A stretch of DNA of 32,807 nt from assembly GCA_002842855.1 (NCBI GenBank), contig PHEE01000034.1, positions 1-32,807 on the forward strand. Reading direction: 5' to 3'. Origin of the DNA: Alphaproteobacteria bacterium HGW-Alphaproteobacteria-4 (GTDB taxonomy: Bacteria; Pseudomonadota; Alphaproteobacteria; Rhodobacterales; Rhodobacteraceae). Positions within the stretch are counted from its first letter, which is position 1; every line of letters begins with the position of its first letter. The notes beneath the pieces were generated by a model that worked only from the letters and a program-made list of their open reading frames with translations, had not been told where the DNA came from and searched no databases. Positions 24,379 through 32,299 of the stretch are shown here, piece by piece. Made by a program: the position numbers and the translations under genes.

Positions 24379-27261
24379 ATGGCTTCCTATCAGGCACGAC
24401 GCCGCGACCCGCTGCTCGACGAGGGCACACAGGCGATGATTGAGCGGCGCGGCAAGGAATTGCTGGGCACGGCGCTGGTTGGGCTTGGCGTTCTGGTGGC
24501 ATTGATGCTGGGCAGCTATTCGCCCTCTGATCCGGGTTGGATGGCCGCAACCGAGGCCCCGGTGCAGAACCTTCTTGGCCGGGTAGGTGCGGCCATCGCC
24601 TCGCCGCTGTTTGTCATAGTGGGCTACGGGGCGTGGGGTCTGGCGGTGGCGTTGGTCGTCTGGGGCCTGCGCTTTGCCGCGCATCTGGGCGAAGACAGGG
24701 TGCTGAGCCGCGCGATCTTCGTGCCGATCGGTGTGGCGCTGGCGGCGGTATATGCCGCCACGCTGGTGCCCGGCGATGGCTGGGCGCATGCCTTTGGCCT
24801 TGGTGGACTTTTCGGGGACACGGTGATTGGCGCGCTCTTGAACCTGTCACCGATCGACAGTGCGTTGGGGCTGAAGCTGCTGACCCTTGTGGTAGCGCTG
24901 GCCACTGTGGCCGCATCTGGCTTTGTGCTGGGCGTAGACCGTGCCGAGACGCGCGCATTTTCGCGTTTCGTGCTGGTGGGCGTAGTGCTGGTTTACGCGG
25001 CGCTCGTGGCGATGCTTGGGCGCGGGGCCGCAGCTTCGTTGCGCGCGGCGCAAAACGCCCGCGCGCGGTCGCGTGAACGGCGGGCAGAGGCGGCAGAACA
25101 CAGCGCCGAGCTCGCGGCGTGGCAAGAGCAAGAGGCGGGGTGGCACGCCGCGCCGCCGCTCGCAGCGCCCGAACGCACGCATATTGCGCCCCGCATCCGC
25201 CGCGCCGTCGAGACCGAGCCTGCAACAGCACCAATGCCGGAGCTGGTCGAGGCGTTACCGCGTTGGACGGATGCGGCACCCGACGCGCCGAGCGAAGACC
25301 GTATTCGCACCCGCATCGCCGATGCCGTGCGTGCCCGCGCGGCGGTGGGTGCCCCCGCGAGCCCCGTGACAATGCAGATCGCGCCCGCAACGCCCGTTCC
25401 CGCAGCCCCCGCTTCGGTGCTTTCCGCCGTCGCGGCGCGGCTGACCCGCAGCGCCAGGACGGTTGCCGATCCTGCGGCCCGTGTTGAGCCGCCGCTGCGT
25501 GCTGCCGCGCCGCGCTTCATGCCCGCAGCACCGCTTGCCGCTGCGGCTGACCCAACGGTCGCTTTCGTCGAGGCTGACGACGAATGGCCGCCGCTGGATG
25601 ACGATCTGGCGCCCTTCGTGCTGACCCGTCCGCTGGCGGGCGCGCCCGAACCCAAGCGCGTGGTGCAGCATAGCCCGCGCAAACCGCTCGCTGCCTCGCG
25701 CCAGGCGCAGGCAGAAGCGCAGCCCAAGCTGTCGCTTGAACCCGTGGCCCAAGTTTACGAGGCCCCGCCGCTGAACCTGCTGACCAATCCAGTGCACATC
25801 CAGCGCCATTCGCTGTCGGACGAGGCGTTGGAAGAAAACGCACGGATGCTGGAAAACGTGCTCGACGATTACGGTGTCAAGGGCGACATCGTTTCGGTGC
25901 GCCCCGGCCCGGTGGTGACGATGTATGAGCTGGAGCCCGCCCCGGGGCTGAAAGCCAGCCGGGTGATCGGGCTGGCCGACGACATTGCGCGTTCCATGTC
26001 GGCGCTTTCTGCACGGGTTTCGACAGTGCCGGGCCGCAGCGTGATTGGGATCGAACTGCCCAATGCGCACCGCGAAAAGGTGGTGCTGCGCGAGATCCTT
26101 TCGGACCGCAATTTTGGCGATAGCGCGATGAAACTTCCGCTGGCGCTTGGCAAGGACATCTTTGGCGAGCCGGTGGTGGCCAGCCTTGCAAAAATGCCCC
26201 ACCTGCTGATTGCCGGCACCACCGGATCGGGCAAGTCGGTGGCGATCAACACGATGATCCTGAGCCTTGTCTACAAGCTTTCGCCCGAGGAATGCCGGCT
26301 GATCATGATCGACCCCAAGATGCTGGAACTCAGCGTCTACGACGGTATCCCGCATCTCTTGTCGCCCGTTGTCACCGACCCGAAGAAGGCCGTGGTGGCG
26401 CTGAAATGGGTGGTCGGCGAAATGGAAGAGCGCTACCGGAAAATGTCAAAAACCGGGGTGCGCAACATCGAGGGCTACAACGGCCGTGTGCGCGAGGCGC
26501 TGGAGCGGGGCGAGATGTTCAAGCGCACCGTCCAGACCGGTTTTGACGAGGACACCGGCGAGCCGATTTTTGAAACCGACGAGTTCCAGCCGCAGACGTT
26601 GCCCTACATTGTGGTGGTGGTTGATGAAATGGCCGACCTGATGATGGTGGCGGGCAAGGAAATCGAAGCCTGCATTCAGCGGCTGGCGCAGATGGCGCGG
26701 GCCAGCGGCATTCACCTGATCATGGCCACGCAGCGGCCGTCGGTCGATGTCATCACCGGCACCATCAAGGCCAACTTCCCCACCCGGATCAGCTTTCAGG
26801 TCACTTCGAAAATCGACAGCCGCACGATTCTGGGCGAGCAGGGGGCCGAGCAGCTTTTGGGCATGGGCGACATGCTCTACATGGCGGGCGGTGGGCGCAT
26901 CACGCGCATCCATGGACCCTTCGTGAGCGACGAAGAAGTTGAAGAAATCGTCAACCACCTGAAATCCTTTGGCCCGCCCAAATACATGTCGGGCGTGGTG
27001 GATGGGCCTGATGACGACCGCGAAGCCGATATTGACGCGGTGCTTGGCCTGGGCGGCGGCGACGATGTGGAAAACGCGCTTTACGACACTGCCGTGGCGA
27101 TTGTGATCAAGGATCGCAAATGCTCGACCTCGTACATCCAGCGCAAACTGGGCGTGGGCTACAACAAGGCCGCGAAACTGGTGGAGCAGATGGAAGACCA
27201 GGGTGTCGTGTCGATGGCGAACCATGTGGGCAAGCGCGAGATTCTGGTGCCCGAACAGTGA
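24379..27261 (+). CDS. ftsK: DNA translocase FtsK
   Basis: The 960-residue septal DNA pump couples chromosome segregation to division. Residues 28-230 hold four or five membrane segments. A long Ala/Pro/Arg-rich linker follows (about 235-480). The motor includes Walker A GTTGSGKS at 613-620 and Walker [11 protein letters not shown] with Asp749-Glu750. A C-terminal winged-helix gamma domain (about 900-955, with [19 protein letters not shown]) reads KOPS-like polarity sites and, in E. coli, activates XerD. The start at 24379 (MASYQARRR) follows TGAGGTGA by eight bases; the open frame back to 24214 lies inside the aminotransferase gene and is not homologous. It is ten bases from the aminotransferase and 46 from lolA. 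Confidence 0.97.
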   Translation: MASYQARRRDPLLDEGTQAMIERRGKELLGTALVGLGVLVALMLGSYSPSDPGWMAATEAPVQNLLGRVGAAIASPLFVIVGYGAWGLAVALVVWGLRFAAHLGEDRVLSRAIFVPIGVALAAVYAATLVPGDGWAHAFGLGGLFGDTVIGALLNLSPIDSALGLKLLTLVVALATVAASGFVLGVDRAETRAFSRFVLVGVVLVYAALVAMLGRGAAASLRAAQNARARSRERRAEAAEHSAELAAWQEQEAGWHAAPPLAAPERTHIAPRIRRAVETEPATAPMPELVEALPRWTDAAPDAPSEDRIRTRIADAVRARAAVGAPASPVTMQIAPATPVPAAPASVLSAVAARLTRSARTVADPAARVEPPLRAAAPRFMPAAPLAAAADPTVAFVEADDEWPPLDDDLAPFVLTRPLAGAPEPKRVVQHSPRKPLAASRQAQAEAQPKLSLEPVAQVYEAPPLNLLTNPVHIQRHSLSDEALEENARMLENVLDDYGVKGDIVSVRPGPVVTMYELEPAPGLKASRVIGLADDIARSMSALSARVSTVPGRSVIGIELPNAHREKVVLREILSDRNFGDSAMKLPLALGKDIFGEPVVASLAKMPHLLIAGTTGSGKSVAINTMILSLVYKLSPEECRLIMIDPKMLELSVYDGIPHLLSPVVTDPKKAVVALKWVVGEMEERYRKMSKTGVRNIEGYNGRVREALERGEMFKRTVQTGFDEDTGEPIFETDEFQPQTLPYIVVVVDEMADLMMVAGKEIEACIQRLAQMARASGIHLIMATQRPSVDVITGTIKANFPTRISFQVTSKIDSRTILGEQGAEQLLGMGDMLYMAGGGRITRIHGPFVSDEEVEEIVNHLKSFGPPKYMSGVVDGPDDDREADIDAVLGLGGGDDVENALYDTAVAIVIKDRKCSTSYIQRKLGVGYNKAAKLVEQMEDQGVVSMANHVGKREILVPEQ

Positions 27262-27307
27262 TCGGGCAGGGCTGGTAGCGCGGCGCGGCAGCGACTAGAT
27301 TGGCGGC

Positions 27308-27910
27308 ATGAAGCACCTTCGCCAAACCCTCGCCGTGCTGCTTGCACTCATGCCCGCACTGCCTGCCGCCGCGCAGGGCATTTCGCTTGATGATCTGTCG
27401 GGCTACCTTAATGGCCTGCGCTATGCCGAAACGGCGTTTACCCAGATCAACGCCGATGGCTCGCGCTCATCGGGGAAGCTTTACATCAGCAGACCCGGGC
27501 AGGCGCGGTTCGAATACGACCCGCCCGAAAAGACGTTGGTGCTGGCCAGCGGTGGCCAGGTGGCAATCTTCGATGGCAAATCCAACGGCACGCCCGAGCA
27601 GTACCCGCTCAAACGGACGCCGCTTAATCTTGTGCTGGCGCGCAACGTGAACCTGGCAGCAGCAAAGACGGTGGTAAGCCACGGCAGCGATGCCACGATG
27701 ACCTGGGTCGAGGCGCAAGACCCGGAGCACCCGGAATATGGCTCGATCCTGCTGATCTTCACAGCAAACCCCACCAGGCTTACGCAGTGGATCATCCGCG
27801 ACGAGTATGGCAGCCAGACCTCGGTTTCGCTGGGCGATCTGAAGCTGGGCGAAAGCTATTCGAACTTTCTGTTCGACATAGATACCGAGGTTGAACGCCG
27901 CGCGAACTAG
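27308..27910 (+). CDS. lolA: Outer membrane lipoprotein carrier LolA
   Basis: LolA is the periplasmic chaperone that takes lipoproteins from LolCDE to the outer membrane. The 200-residue protein has a signal peptide (hydrophobic core at 8-20, likely cleaved after Ala-Ala-Ala around residue 22). The LolA half-barrel follows, with AETAFTQINADGS, KLYISRPGQARFEYDPP near residue 60 and LASGGQVAIFD near 84. The placement after ftsK is the usual alphaproteobacterial and gammaproteobacterial order, which backs the call. No strong ribosome site is seen. The stop TAG overlaps that of the convergent transglycosylase gene within CTAG (27907-27910). Confidence 0.94.
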   Translation: MKHLRQTLAVLLALMPALPAAAQGISLDDLSGYLNGLRYAETAFTQINADGSRSSGKLYISRPGQARFEYDPPEKTLVLASGGQVAIFDGKSNGTPEQYPLKRTPLNLVLARNVNLAAAKTVVSHGSDATMTWVEAQDPEHPEYGSILLIFTANPTRLTQWIIRDEYGSQTSVSLGDLKLGESYSNFLFDIDTEVERRAN

Positions 27911-28485
27911 GCGCGGCCGCAGGAAATCAGTTGCGCCTGATACATCTGCGCGCGCGTCTCAACCTTGGTGGCCACCTGCATGAGCCAACCCTTGGCGCGG
28001 TAACTGCCCCGCGCATAGCCCGCGCGGCCCTCGTGGTACGCGAGATACTGGTTTCGCGTGTCATTCTTGGCGATGCCGAGCGCCCTTTCGCTTCCATCGA
28101 CATACCAGCCGATGAAATCGGTCGCATCGTCGATGTCATCGCGGCTTTTGCCAAAGCCGAAACTGGCCGCCTGATACTCCGCCCAGGTGCCGTCAAGCGC
28201 TTGTGCAAAGCCATAGGCCGAACTTTGCCGCCCGAGCGGAATGATCCCAAGAGCAAAGCGCTGCGGTGTGCGCGCGTTGCCGACGAATTTTGATTCCTGA
28301 TGGATGATCGCCATCTGCACCGCGACCGGCACCTGCCACTTGCGCTCGGTGCGGCTCATCGCGGAAAAATAGCTCGGACGCTCCTTGATAAGCGCACAGG
28401 CATCATCAAGGTTGCGCGGCTCGGAAAACCTGCCACCGCATGACGCGACCAATATGGCCAACGCCAGCCAAAGGAATCTGCCCAT
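27907..28485 (-). CDS. Lytic transglycosylase SLT-domain lipoprotein
   Basis: The 192-residue protein has a lipoprotein signal (lipobox Val-Ala-Ser-Cys, Cys16) and a lysozyme-like SLT fold. The catalytic Glu64 lies in AIIHQESKF; SSAYGFAQALDGTW (about 92-105) and YLAYHEGRAGY (about 154-164) are the other two family motifs. Such enzymes cleave peptidoglycan between MurNAc and GlcNAc to form 1,6-anhydro ends, from the inner leaflet of the outer membrane. The start at 28485 places the signal correctly; a GTG at 28515 would add ten residues. It is the only gene of its unit, and its stop overlaps that of lolA. Confidence 0.88.
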   Translation of the reverse strand: MGRFLWLALAILVASCGGRFSEPRNLDDACALIKERPSYFSAMSRTERKWQVPVAVQMAIIHQESKFVGNARTPQRFALGIIPLGRQSSAYGFAQALDGTWAEYQAASFGFGKSRDDIDDATDFIGWYVDGSERALGIAKNDTRNQYLAYHEGRAGYARGSYRAKGWLMQVATKVETRAQMYQAQLISCGRA

Positions 28486-28626
28486 TTTACTGCCTCGGGT
28501 CGTGTTTTGCAGCACCCTAGCAAAATTAGCGCTGCGGGGAAATCACGAATATACCGCCACAAGACTGTAGGGGGCAGGTTCACAGACTGTTTCCTGTCGC
28601 GCCGCCTCAAGCGGTGGACAGCGCCC

Positions 28627-28644
28627 CCCTTAAGGGATTATTTA
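28627..28644 (+). promoter_or_regulatory. Palindrome and CtrA-like site upstream of hspQ
   Basis: CCCTTAAGGG (28627-28636) is a perfect ten-base palindrome. It overlaps TTAA, seven bases, TTTA (28630-28644), one mismatch from the CtrA consensus TTAA-N7-TTAA. It sits 21 bases before the hspQ start, so a bound protein would probably repress. Such AT patches can arise by chance. Confidence 0.25.
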
Positions 28645-28664
28645 GGGGGATGGGGACCTTTGAG

Positions 28665-28991
28665 ATGCAGACATCACGGGCAAAGTATCATCTGGGCCAG
28701 GTGGTCCGTCACCGCAAACACCCGTTTCGCGGCGTGGTCTTTGATGTCGACGCGATGTTCTCGAATACCCAAGAATGGTACGACGCGATCCCCGAAGATA
28801 GTCGCCCCGCCAAAAACCAGCCCTTCTACCATCTGCTCGCCGAAAACGGGTCGAGCCACTACGTCGCGTATGTTTCCGAACAAAATCTTGTCGCGGACTA
28901 TTCCGGTGAGCCGGTCGATCACCCCGATCTTCCCGATCTCTTCGGCGATTTCGAGGACGGGTGCTACCCGCTGCAATTTCAGCTCAACTGA
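28665..28991 (+). CDS. hspQ: Heat shock protein HspQ (YccV-like)
   Basis: The 108-residue small beta-barrel protein of the hemimethylated-DNA-binding-like HspQ family opens with SRAKYHLGQVVRH. It continues with GVVFDVDAMFSNTQEWY, PFYHLLAENG near residue 70 and a C-terminal acidic segment. In enterobacteria HspQ is a heat-shock protein that stimulates Lon proteolysis. The start at 28665 aligns with the E. coli N-terminus and has GGGGA eight bases upstream; ATG codons at 28614 and 28650 are less well placed. No clear heat-shock (RpoH) promoter is visible. The stop TGA directly abuts the stop of the convergent rbaW-like gene (TGATCA). Confidence 0.87.
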   Translation: MQTSRAKYHLGQVVRHRKHPFRGVVFDVDAMFSNTQEWYDAIPEDSRPAKNQPFYHLLAENGSSHYVAYVSEQNLVADYSGEPVDHPDLPDLFGDFEDGCYPLQFQLN

Positions 28992-29486
28992 TCAACAATT
29001 TTGCGGCGCACCGATCGGCAGCCGGAAGGCAAGCAGGTTTTGTTTGTCTTCGCGTCGATAGCCCAGATCCTGTGTCAGATCGTGAATCAGGTACCAGCCA
29101 AATCCACCTTCGGGCAACTGCGCGGTGGCGACCGCGATTTCCGGCAGGTTCGGCGGAGTGAGGCAGCCTTCGGGCAGCGGAACCCCGTCATCGCTTATTG
29201 CGCAGGAAAGGCCCGACAGGTCGCGCACGATGGAAAGCGATATCACGCCCTCTGATCCGCCCGCATAGCTATGCTCGACGATATTGTTCAAAACCTCGGC
29301 CAGCACCAGTTCCAGCGCACCAGCCTCTTCCTGGCTGATCTGTCGGGCAAAGCGGGCAACCGAGGCGCGCAGCGCGCCGCGCACGGCGTGTGGTTCGGCC
29401 GAGAAACGCCTGTGAAAGATGTCGCGCTGCGCCTTGTGCCGAAGGTCGCTTTCGTTCGCCGGCAGTTGCGCTTGTTCAGCCAGCAT
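28992..29486 (-). CDS. rbaW: Anti-sigma factor kinase, RbaW/RsbW-like
   Basis: The 164-residue protein is a GHKL-type ATPase of the anti-sigma serine kinase family. Its N-box is AEVLNNIVEHSY (Glu64, Asn67-Asn68), the G1 box SDDGVPLP (Asp99-Gly101) and the G2 box EGGFGWYLIHDL (about 126-137). There is no membrane part. RsbW-like proteins bind a sigma factor and phosphorylate a STAS antagonist. It is translated after the STAS gene with an 11-base overlap. This pair matches the arrangement of rbaV-rbaW in Rhodobacter capsulatus, which affects gene transfer agent production; the names are by resemblance. No sigma factor or PP2C phosphatase gene is nearby. Confidence 0.82.
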   Translation of the reverse strand: MLAEQAQLPANESDLRHKAQRDIFHRRFSAEPHAVRGALRASVARFARQISQEEAGALELVLAEVLNNIVEHSYAGGSEGVISLSIVRDLSGLSCAISDDGVPLPEGCLTPPNLPEIAVATAQLPEGGFGWYLIHDLTQDLGYRREDKQNLLAFRLPIGAPQNC

Positions 29487-29814
29487 CGCGCAACCCGCTC
29501 TGGTGCGCTTGCGGCTGGATCGAAAAGACAGAATCCATCCGCGTCAGTCGAAAGACCTTTTCAACATTCGGCGTCAGCCCCCGCAGTTCCAGCTTTCGTT
29601 CGGGGCCAAGCCCTTTCATCACCGAGACAATGGCGCCCAATCCGGAGCTGTCGAGAAAGCCGACCCCGGACAAGTCAAGCACCACGCGGGGCGAAGGCTG
29701 CAACAGCATTTCGCGCATTCGGTCCTTGAACTGAATGGCGATGGCGGCATCAAGCCGCGCCTCACCAAGGCTTACCACCAGCGCGCCCCCGCTGGCTTCG
29801 GCAGTCAGTTTCAT
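29476..29814 (-). CDS. rbaV: STAS-domain anti-anti-sigma factor, RbaV-like
   Basis: This 112-residue single STAS domain has the SpoIIAA/RsbV core: strand ALVVSLGEARLDA, then VVLDLSGVGFLDSSGLGAIV, where the Asp55-Ser56-Ser57 motif carries the phosphorylatable serine. A final helix contacts the partner (NVEKVFRLTRMDSVF). In partner switching the unphosphorylated form frees a sigma factor by binding the kinase. The start at 29814 follows GGGAG by seven bases; a reading frame from 29862 lacks support. It overlaps the rbaW-like gene by 11 bases and is divergent from a thiolase gene over 95 bases. Confidence 0.85.
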   Translation of the reverse strand: MKLTAEASGGALVVSLGEARLDAAIAIQFKDRMREMLLQPSPRVVLDLSGVGFLDSSGLGAIVSVMKGLGPERKLELRGLTPNVEKVFRLTRMDSVFSIQPQAHQSGLRDAG

Positions 29815-29866
29815 GCCATGGCTCCCATGTGCCGCTTCCGTGTATCCCAGACTAGACGCCAATCCT

Positions 29867-29878
29867 TACCATTCGGTA
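29867..29878. promoter_or_regulatory. Twelve-base inverted repeat between rbaV-like and thiolase genes
   Basis: TACC-ATTC-GGTA (29867-29878) is a perfect dyad in the 95-base divergent gap, 32 bases upstream of the thiolase start and 53 from the STAS gene. It is a plausible operator serving either gene. I see no well-scoring promoter pair beside it. Confidence 0.25.
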
Positions 29879-29909
29879 TGTAGGCTTCAGGTCAGCCGAG
29901 GAGGGCGAG

Positions 29910-31088
29910 ATGCAGAATGTGGTGATCGTAGGTGCTGCACGCACGGCAATGGGCGGTATGCAGGGGGTATTTTCGGGCCTCACGGCCCCGGCCCTTGGGG
30001 GCGCCGCGATTGCGGCGGCGCTAGCCCGCGCCGGGGTGGCGCCGGACCGGGTCGAAGAGCTGCTGATGGGGTGCGTCTTGCCTGCGGGCCAGGGCCAGGC
30101 GCCCGCCCGCCAGGCGGGTTTTGCCGCAGGTCTCGGGCAAGGTGTGCCCGCCACCACGCTCAACAAGATGTGCGGCTCAGGCATGAAAACGGTGATGATG
30201 GCGCATGACCAGATCGCGCTTGGCAGCGCCGGGCTGATGGTCGCGGGCGGCATGGAGAGCATGACCAATGCGCCCTACCTTCTGCCCAAAATGCGCTCGG
30301 GCGCCCGGCTCGGCCATGCCCAGGCGATGGACCACATGTTTCTCGACGGGCTCGAGGATGCCTACGAAAAGGGCCGCCTGATGGGCACTTTCGCCGAAGA
30401 TTGTGCGCAGGGCTTCGCATTTACCCGCGAGGCGCAAGACGCCTACGCGCTGGCTTCGCTCGCCCGCGCGCTTGCTGCGCAATCTTCCGGCGCCTTCGCC
30501 ACGGAAATTGCTCCGGTCACGGTGCCGGGCAAAGGCGGCGAGAGGGTGATTGACGCGGACGAACAGCCCGCAAATGCACGACCCGAAAAGATCCCCACCC
30601 TGAAACCTGCCTTCCGCGCAGGCGGCTCCGTCACCGCCGCCAACTCCTCCTCCATTTCCGATGGCGCGGCCGCGCTGGTGCTGGCCTCGCAGGCGGTGGC
30701 CGAAGCCGAGGGTTTGCCCATTCGCGCCCTTATTCTCGGCCACGCCAGCCACGCCCATGCGCCCGCCGACTTTCCCACCGCGCCAGTTCCGGCTGCCGAA
30801 AAGCTGCTCAGGCGTCTCGGCTGGGCGGTCGCTGACGTTGATCTGTGGGAGGTCAACGAAGCTTTCGCGGTGGTGCCGATGGCCTTCATGGCGCGGCTCG
30901 GCATCGCGCATGACCGGATGAATATCCACGGCGGCGCTTGCGCACTTGGCCACCCGATCGGCGCCTCGGGCGCCCGCATCATCGTGACCCTGCTACACGC
31001 GCTTGAAACCCGCGGCCTCAAGCGCGGCATCGCCGCCATCTGCATCGGCGGCGGCGAAGGCACCGCGATCGCGATCGAGCGCCCCTGA
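29910..31088 (+). CDS. Acetyl-CoA C-acyltransferase (thiolase)
   Basis: This 392-residue thiolase has the full catalytic set at the classic positions: Cys88 in NKMCGSGMK, His348 in ACALGHPIGASG and Cys378 in CIGGGEG, with VNEAFAVVP near 315. It interconverts acetyl-CoA and acetoacetyl-CoA, or longer 3-oxoacyl-CoA, in the cytosol. The length and motif spacing match biosynthetic acetoacetyl-CoA thiolases such as PhaA/AtoB, but the chain-length preference is not certain. GGAGG lies near the ATG. No acetoacetyl-CoA reductase or beta-oxidation partner is adjacent. A palindromic element follows directly after the stop. Confidence 0.95.
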   Translation: MQNVVIVGAARTAMGGMQGVFSGLTAPALGGAAIAAALARAGVAPDRVEELLMGCVLPAGQGQAPARQAGFAAGLGQGVPATTLNKMCGSGMKTVMMAHDQIALGSAGLMVAGGMESMTNAPYLLPKMRSGARLGHAQAMDHMFLDGLEDAYEKGRLMGTFAEDCAQGFAFTREAQDAYALASLARALAAQSSGAFATEIAPVTVPGKGGERVIDADEQPANARPEKIPTLKPAFRAGGSVTAANSSSISDGAAALVLASQAVAEAEGLPIRALILGHASHAHAPADFPTAPVPAAEKLLRRLGWAVADVDLWEVNEAFAVVPMAFMARLGIAHDRMNIHGGACALGHPIGASGARIIVTLLHALETRGLKRGIAAICIGGGEGTAIAIERP

Positions 31089-31142
31089 GTTCTTCAACGC
31101 CAAAATACCCCGCGGAGGTCCGGGGGCGCGAAGCCCCCGGCG
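31089..31142 (+). repeat. Palindromic intergenic element, copy 2
   Basis: The element begins at the base after the thiolase stop: GTTCTTCAACGCC, AAAATACCC, CGCGGAGGTC, then an eight-base hairpin CCGGGGGC (31120-31127), loop GCGAA, GCCCCCGG (31133-31140). It matches copy 1 (6243-6294, opposite strand) nearly base for base outside the loop. It could act as a terminator or message-end barrier but has no T-run. Confidence 0.75.
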
Positions 31143-31160
31143 CTTGCCAGAAAGGCCGCC

Positions 31161-31616
31161 ATGCCCGTCGATTACCCCAGCCTCGCCACCACCATCCGCG
31201 CCCTCACGGCAGGAGAAACCGATGAGGTGGCGCTGATGGCAACCCTCGCCTGCGAAATCCACCATTCCGATGACCGTTTCGACTGGACCGGCTTTTACCG
31301 TGTGGTGGCGCCCGAGTTGATGAAGATCGGCCCCTATCAGGGCGGCCATGGCTGCCTTGTCATCCCGTTCTCGCGCGGTGTCTGCGGCGCGGTGGCGCGC
31401 AGCGGCATGCCGCTCAATGTGCCAGACGTAGCCAAATTTTCCGACCACATTGCCTGCTCTTCCACAACGCGGTCAGAACTCGTGCTGCCGGTCGTCGGGG
31501 CAGGAGGCCGCCTGATCGGGGTGCTCGACCTTGACAGCAATACCCCCGCCGCCTTCACCGAAGCCGATGCCGCGGCGCTTGAGGCGATTCTGGCCGAGGT
31601 GTTCGGCGCGCTCTGA
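31161..31616 (+). CDS. msrC: Free methionine-(R)-sulfoxide reductase (GAF domain)
   Basis: The 151-residue single GAF-domain enzyme reduces free methionine-R-sulfoxide with thioredoxin as the electron donor. All three family cysteines are present, Cys65 in GGHGCLVIPF, Cys75 in RGVCGAVA and Cys99 in HIACSS, with the spacing of the yeast enzyme (10 and 24 residues). TRSELVLPV and GVLDLDSNTPAAF complete the GAF pocket. The length is normal. AAAGG lies shortly before the ATG. It follows the thiolase with the palindromic element between them, and a LysE-type exporter comes 59 bases later. Confidence 0.94.
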   Translation: MPVDYPSLATTIRALTAGETDEVALMATLACEIHHSDDRFDWTGFYRVVAPELMKIGPYQGGHGCLVIPFSRGVCGAVARSGMPLNVPDVAKFSDHIACSSTTRSELVLPVVGAGGRLIGVLDLDSNTPAAFTEADAAALEAILAEVFGAL

Positions 31617-31675
31617 AGCCCTTGCAGCCGCACGGCGCGCCACGCATAAAGCCGCGAGGGTAGCGGAGTTTTGAC

Positions 31676-32299
31676 ATGTGGGAAATCTACGCGGCGTTTC
31701 CGACCGAGGCGCTTGTAGGCTTCATCCTTGGCGGGCTTGTGGTCAATTTCGCACCGGGGCAGGATATGTTCTTTGCTACCGCCTGCGGCATCAACGGCGG
31801 GCCGCGCGCGGGGGCGATGGCCGGGCTTGGCGCGGGTATTGGCGTTGTCTGGCACGTTACGCTGGCGGCCCTTGGCCTTTCGGCGCTGATGGTGGCGCAT
31901 CCGGCGGCGCTTGATGCGATCCGCTGGGCGGGGGCGGCCTATCTTGCGTGGCTTGCGGTCAAGGCGTGGCGTGCAGGCAGCAGTGGCGGCGACGCGCGCG
32001 GACTTGTCAACCCGTGGAAAGCGGTTGCGCGCGGGTTCGTTTCGAATGCGCTCAACCCCAAGCCGGTGCTGTTCATCCTCGCATTTCTGCCGCAGTTCAC
32101 CAACCCCGCCTATGGCCCGATCTGGCAGCAGATCGTGGCTCTTGGTGCGATTTTCGCTTTCACCGGAACGCTGGTGACAATGGGCTACGGGCTGCTGGCG
32201 GGCTATCTTGGGCGCTCGCTTCTGTCGCGCATGGGGGCGGTCAACAAGGTGGCGGCGGTGATGTTCGGTGGGCTGGCGGCGAAGCTTGCGCTTTCATGA
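31676..32299 (+). CDS. LysE family translocator (RhtB-like)
   Basis: The 207-residue inner-membrane protein has six predicted segments in the LysE/RhtB pattern: FILGGLVVNFAPGQDMFF (the conserved PGP-like region near residue 27) and GLGAGIGVVWHV. The IRWAGAAYLAWLAVKAW helix around residues 81-97 and FVSNALNPKPVLFILAFLPQF near 120 complete the family marks. LysE-type carriers export amino acids or homoserine lactone-like molecules; the substrate is not predictable. A GGAG site precedes the ATG. The stop overlaps the start of rluA (ATGA). Confidence 0.9.
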   Translation: MWEIYAAFPTEALVGFILGGLVVNFAPGQDMFFATACGINGGPRAGAMAGLGAGIGVVWHVTLAALGLSALMVAHPAALDAIRWAGAAYLAWLAVKAWRAGSSGGDARGLVNPWKAVARGFVSNALNPKPVLFILAFLPQFTNPAYGPIWQQIVALGAIFAFTGTLVTMGYGLLAGYLGRSLLSRMGAVNKVAAVMFGGLAAKLALS

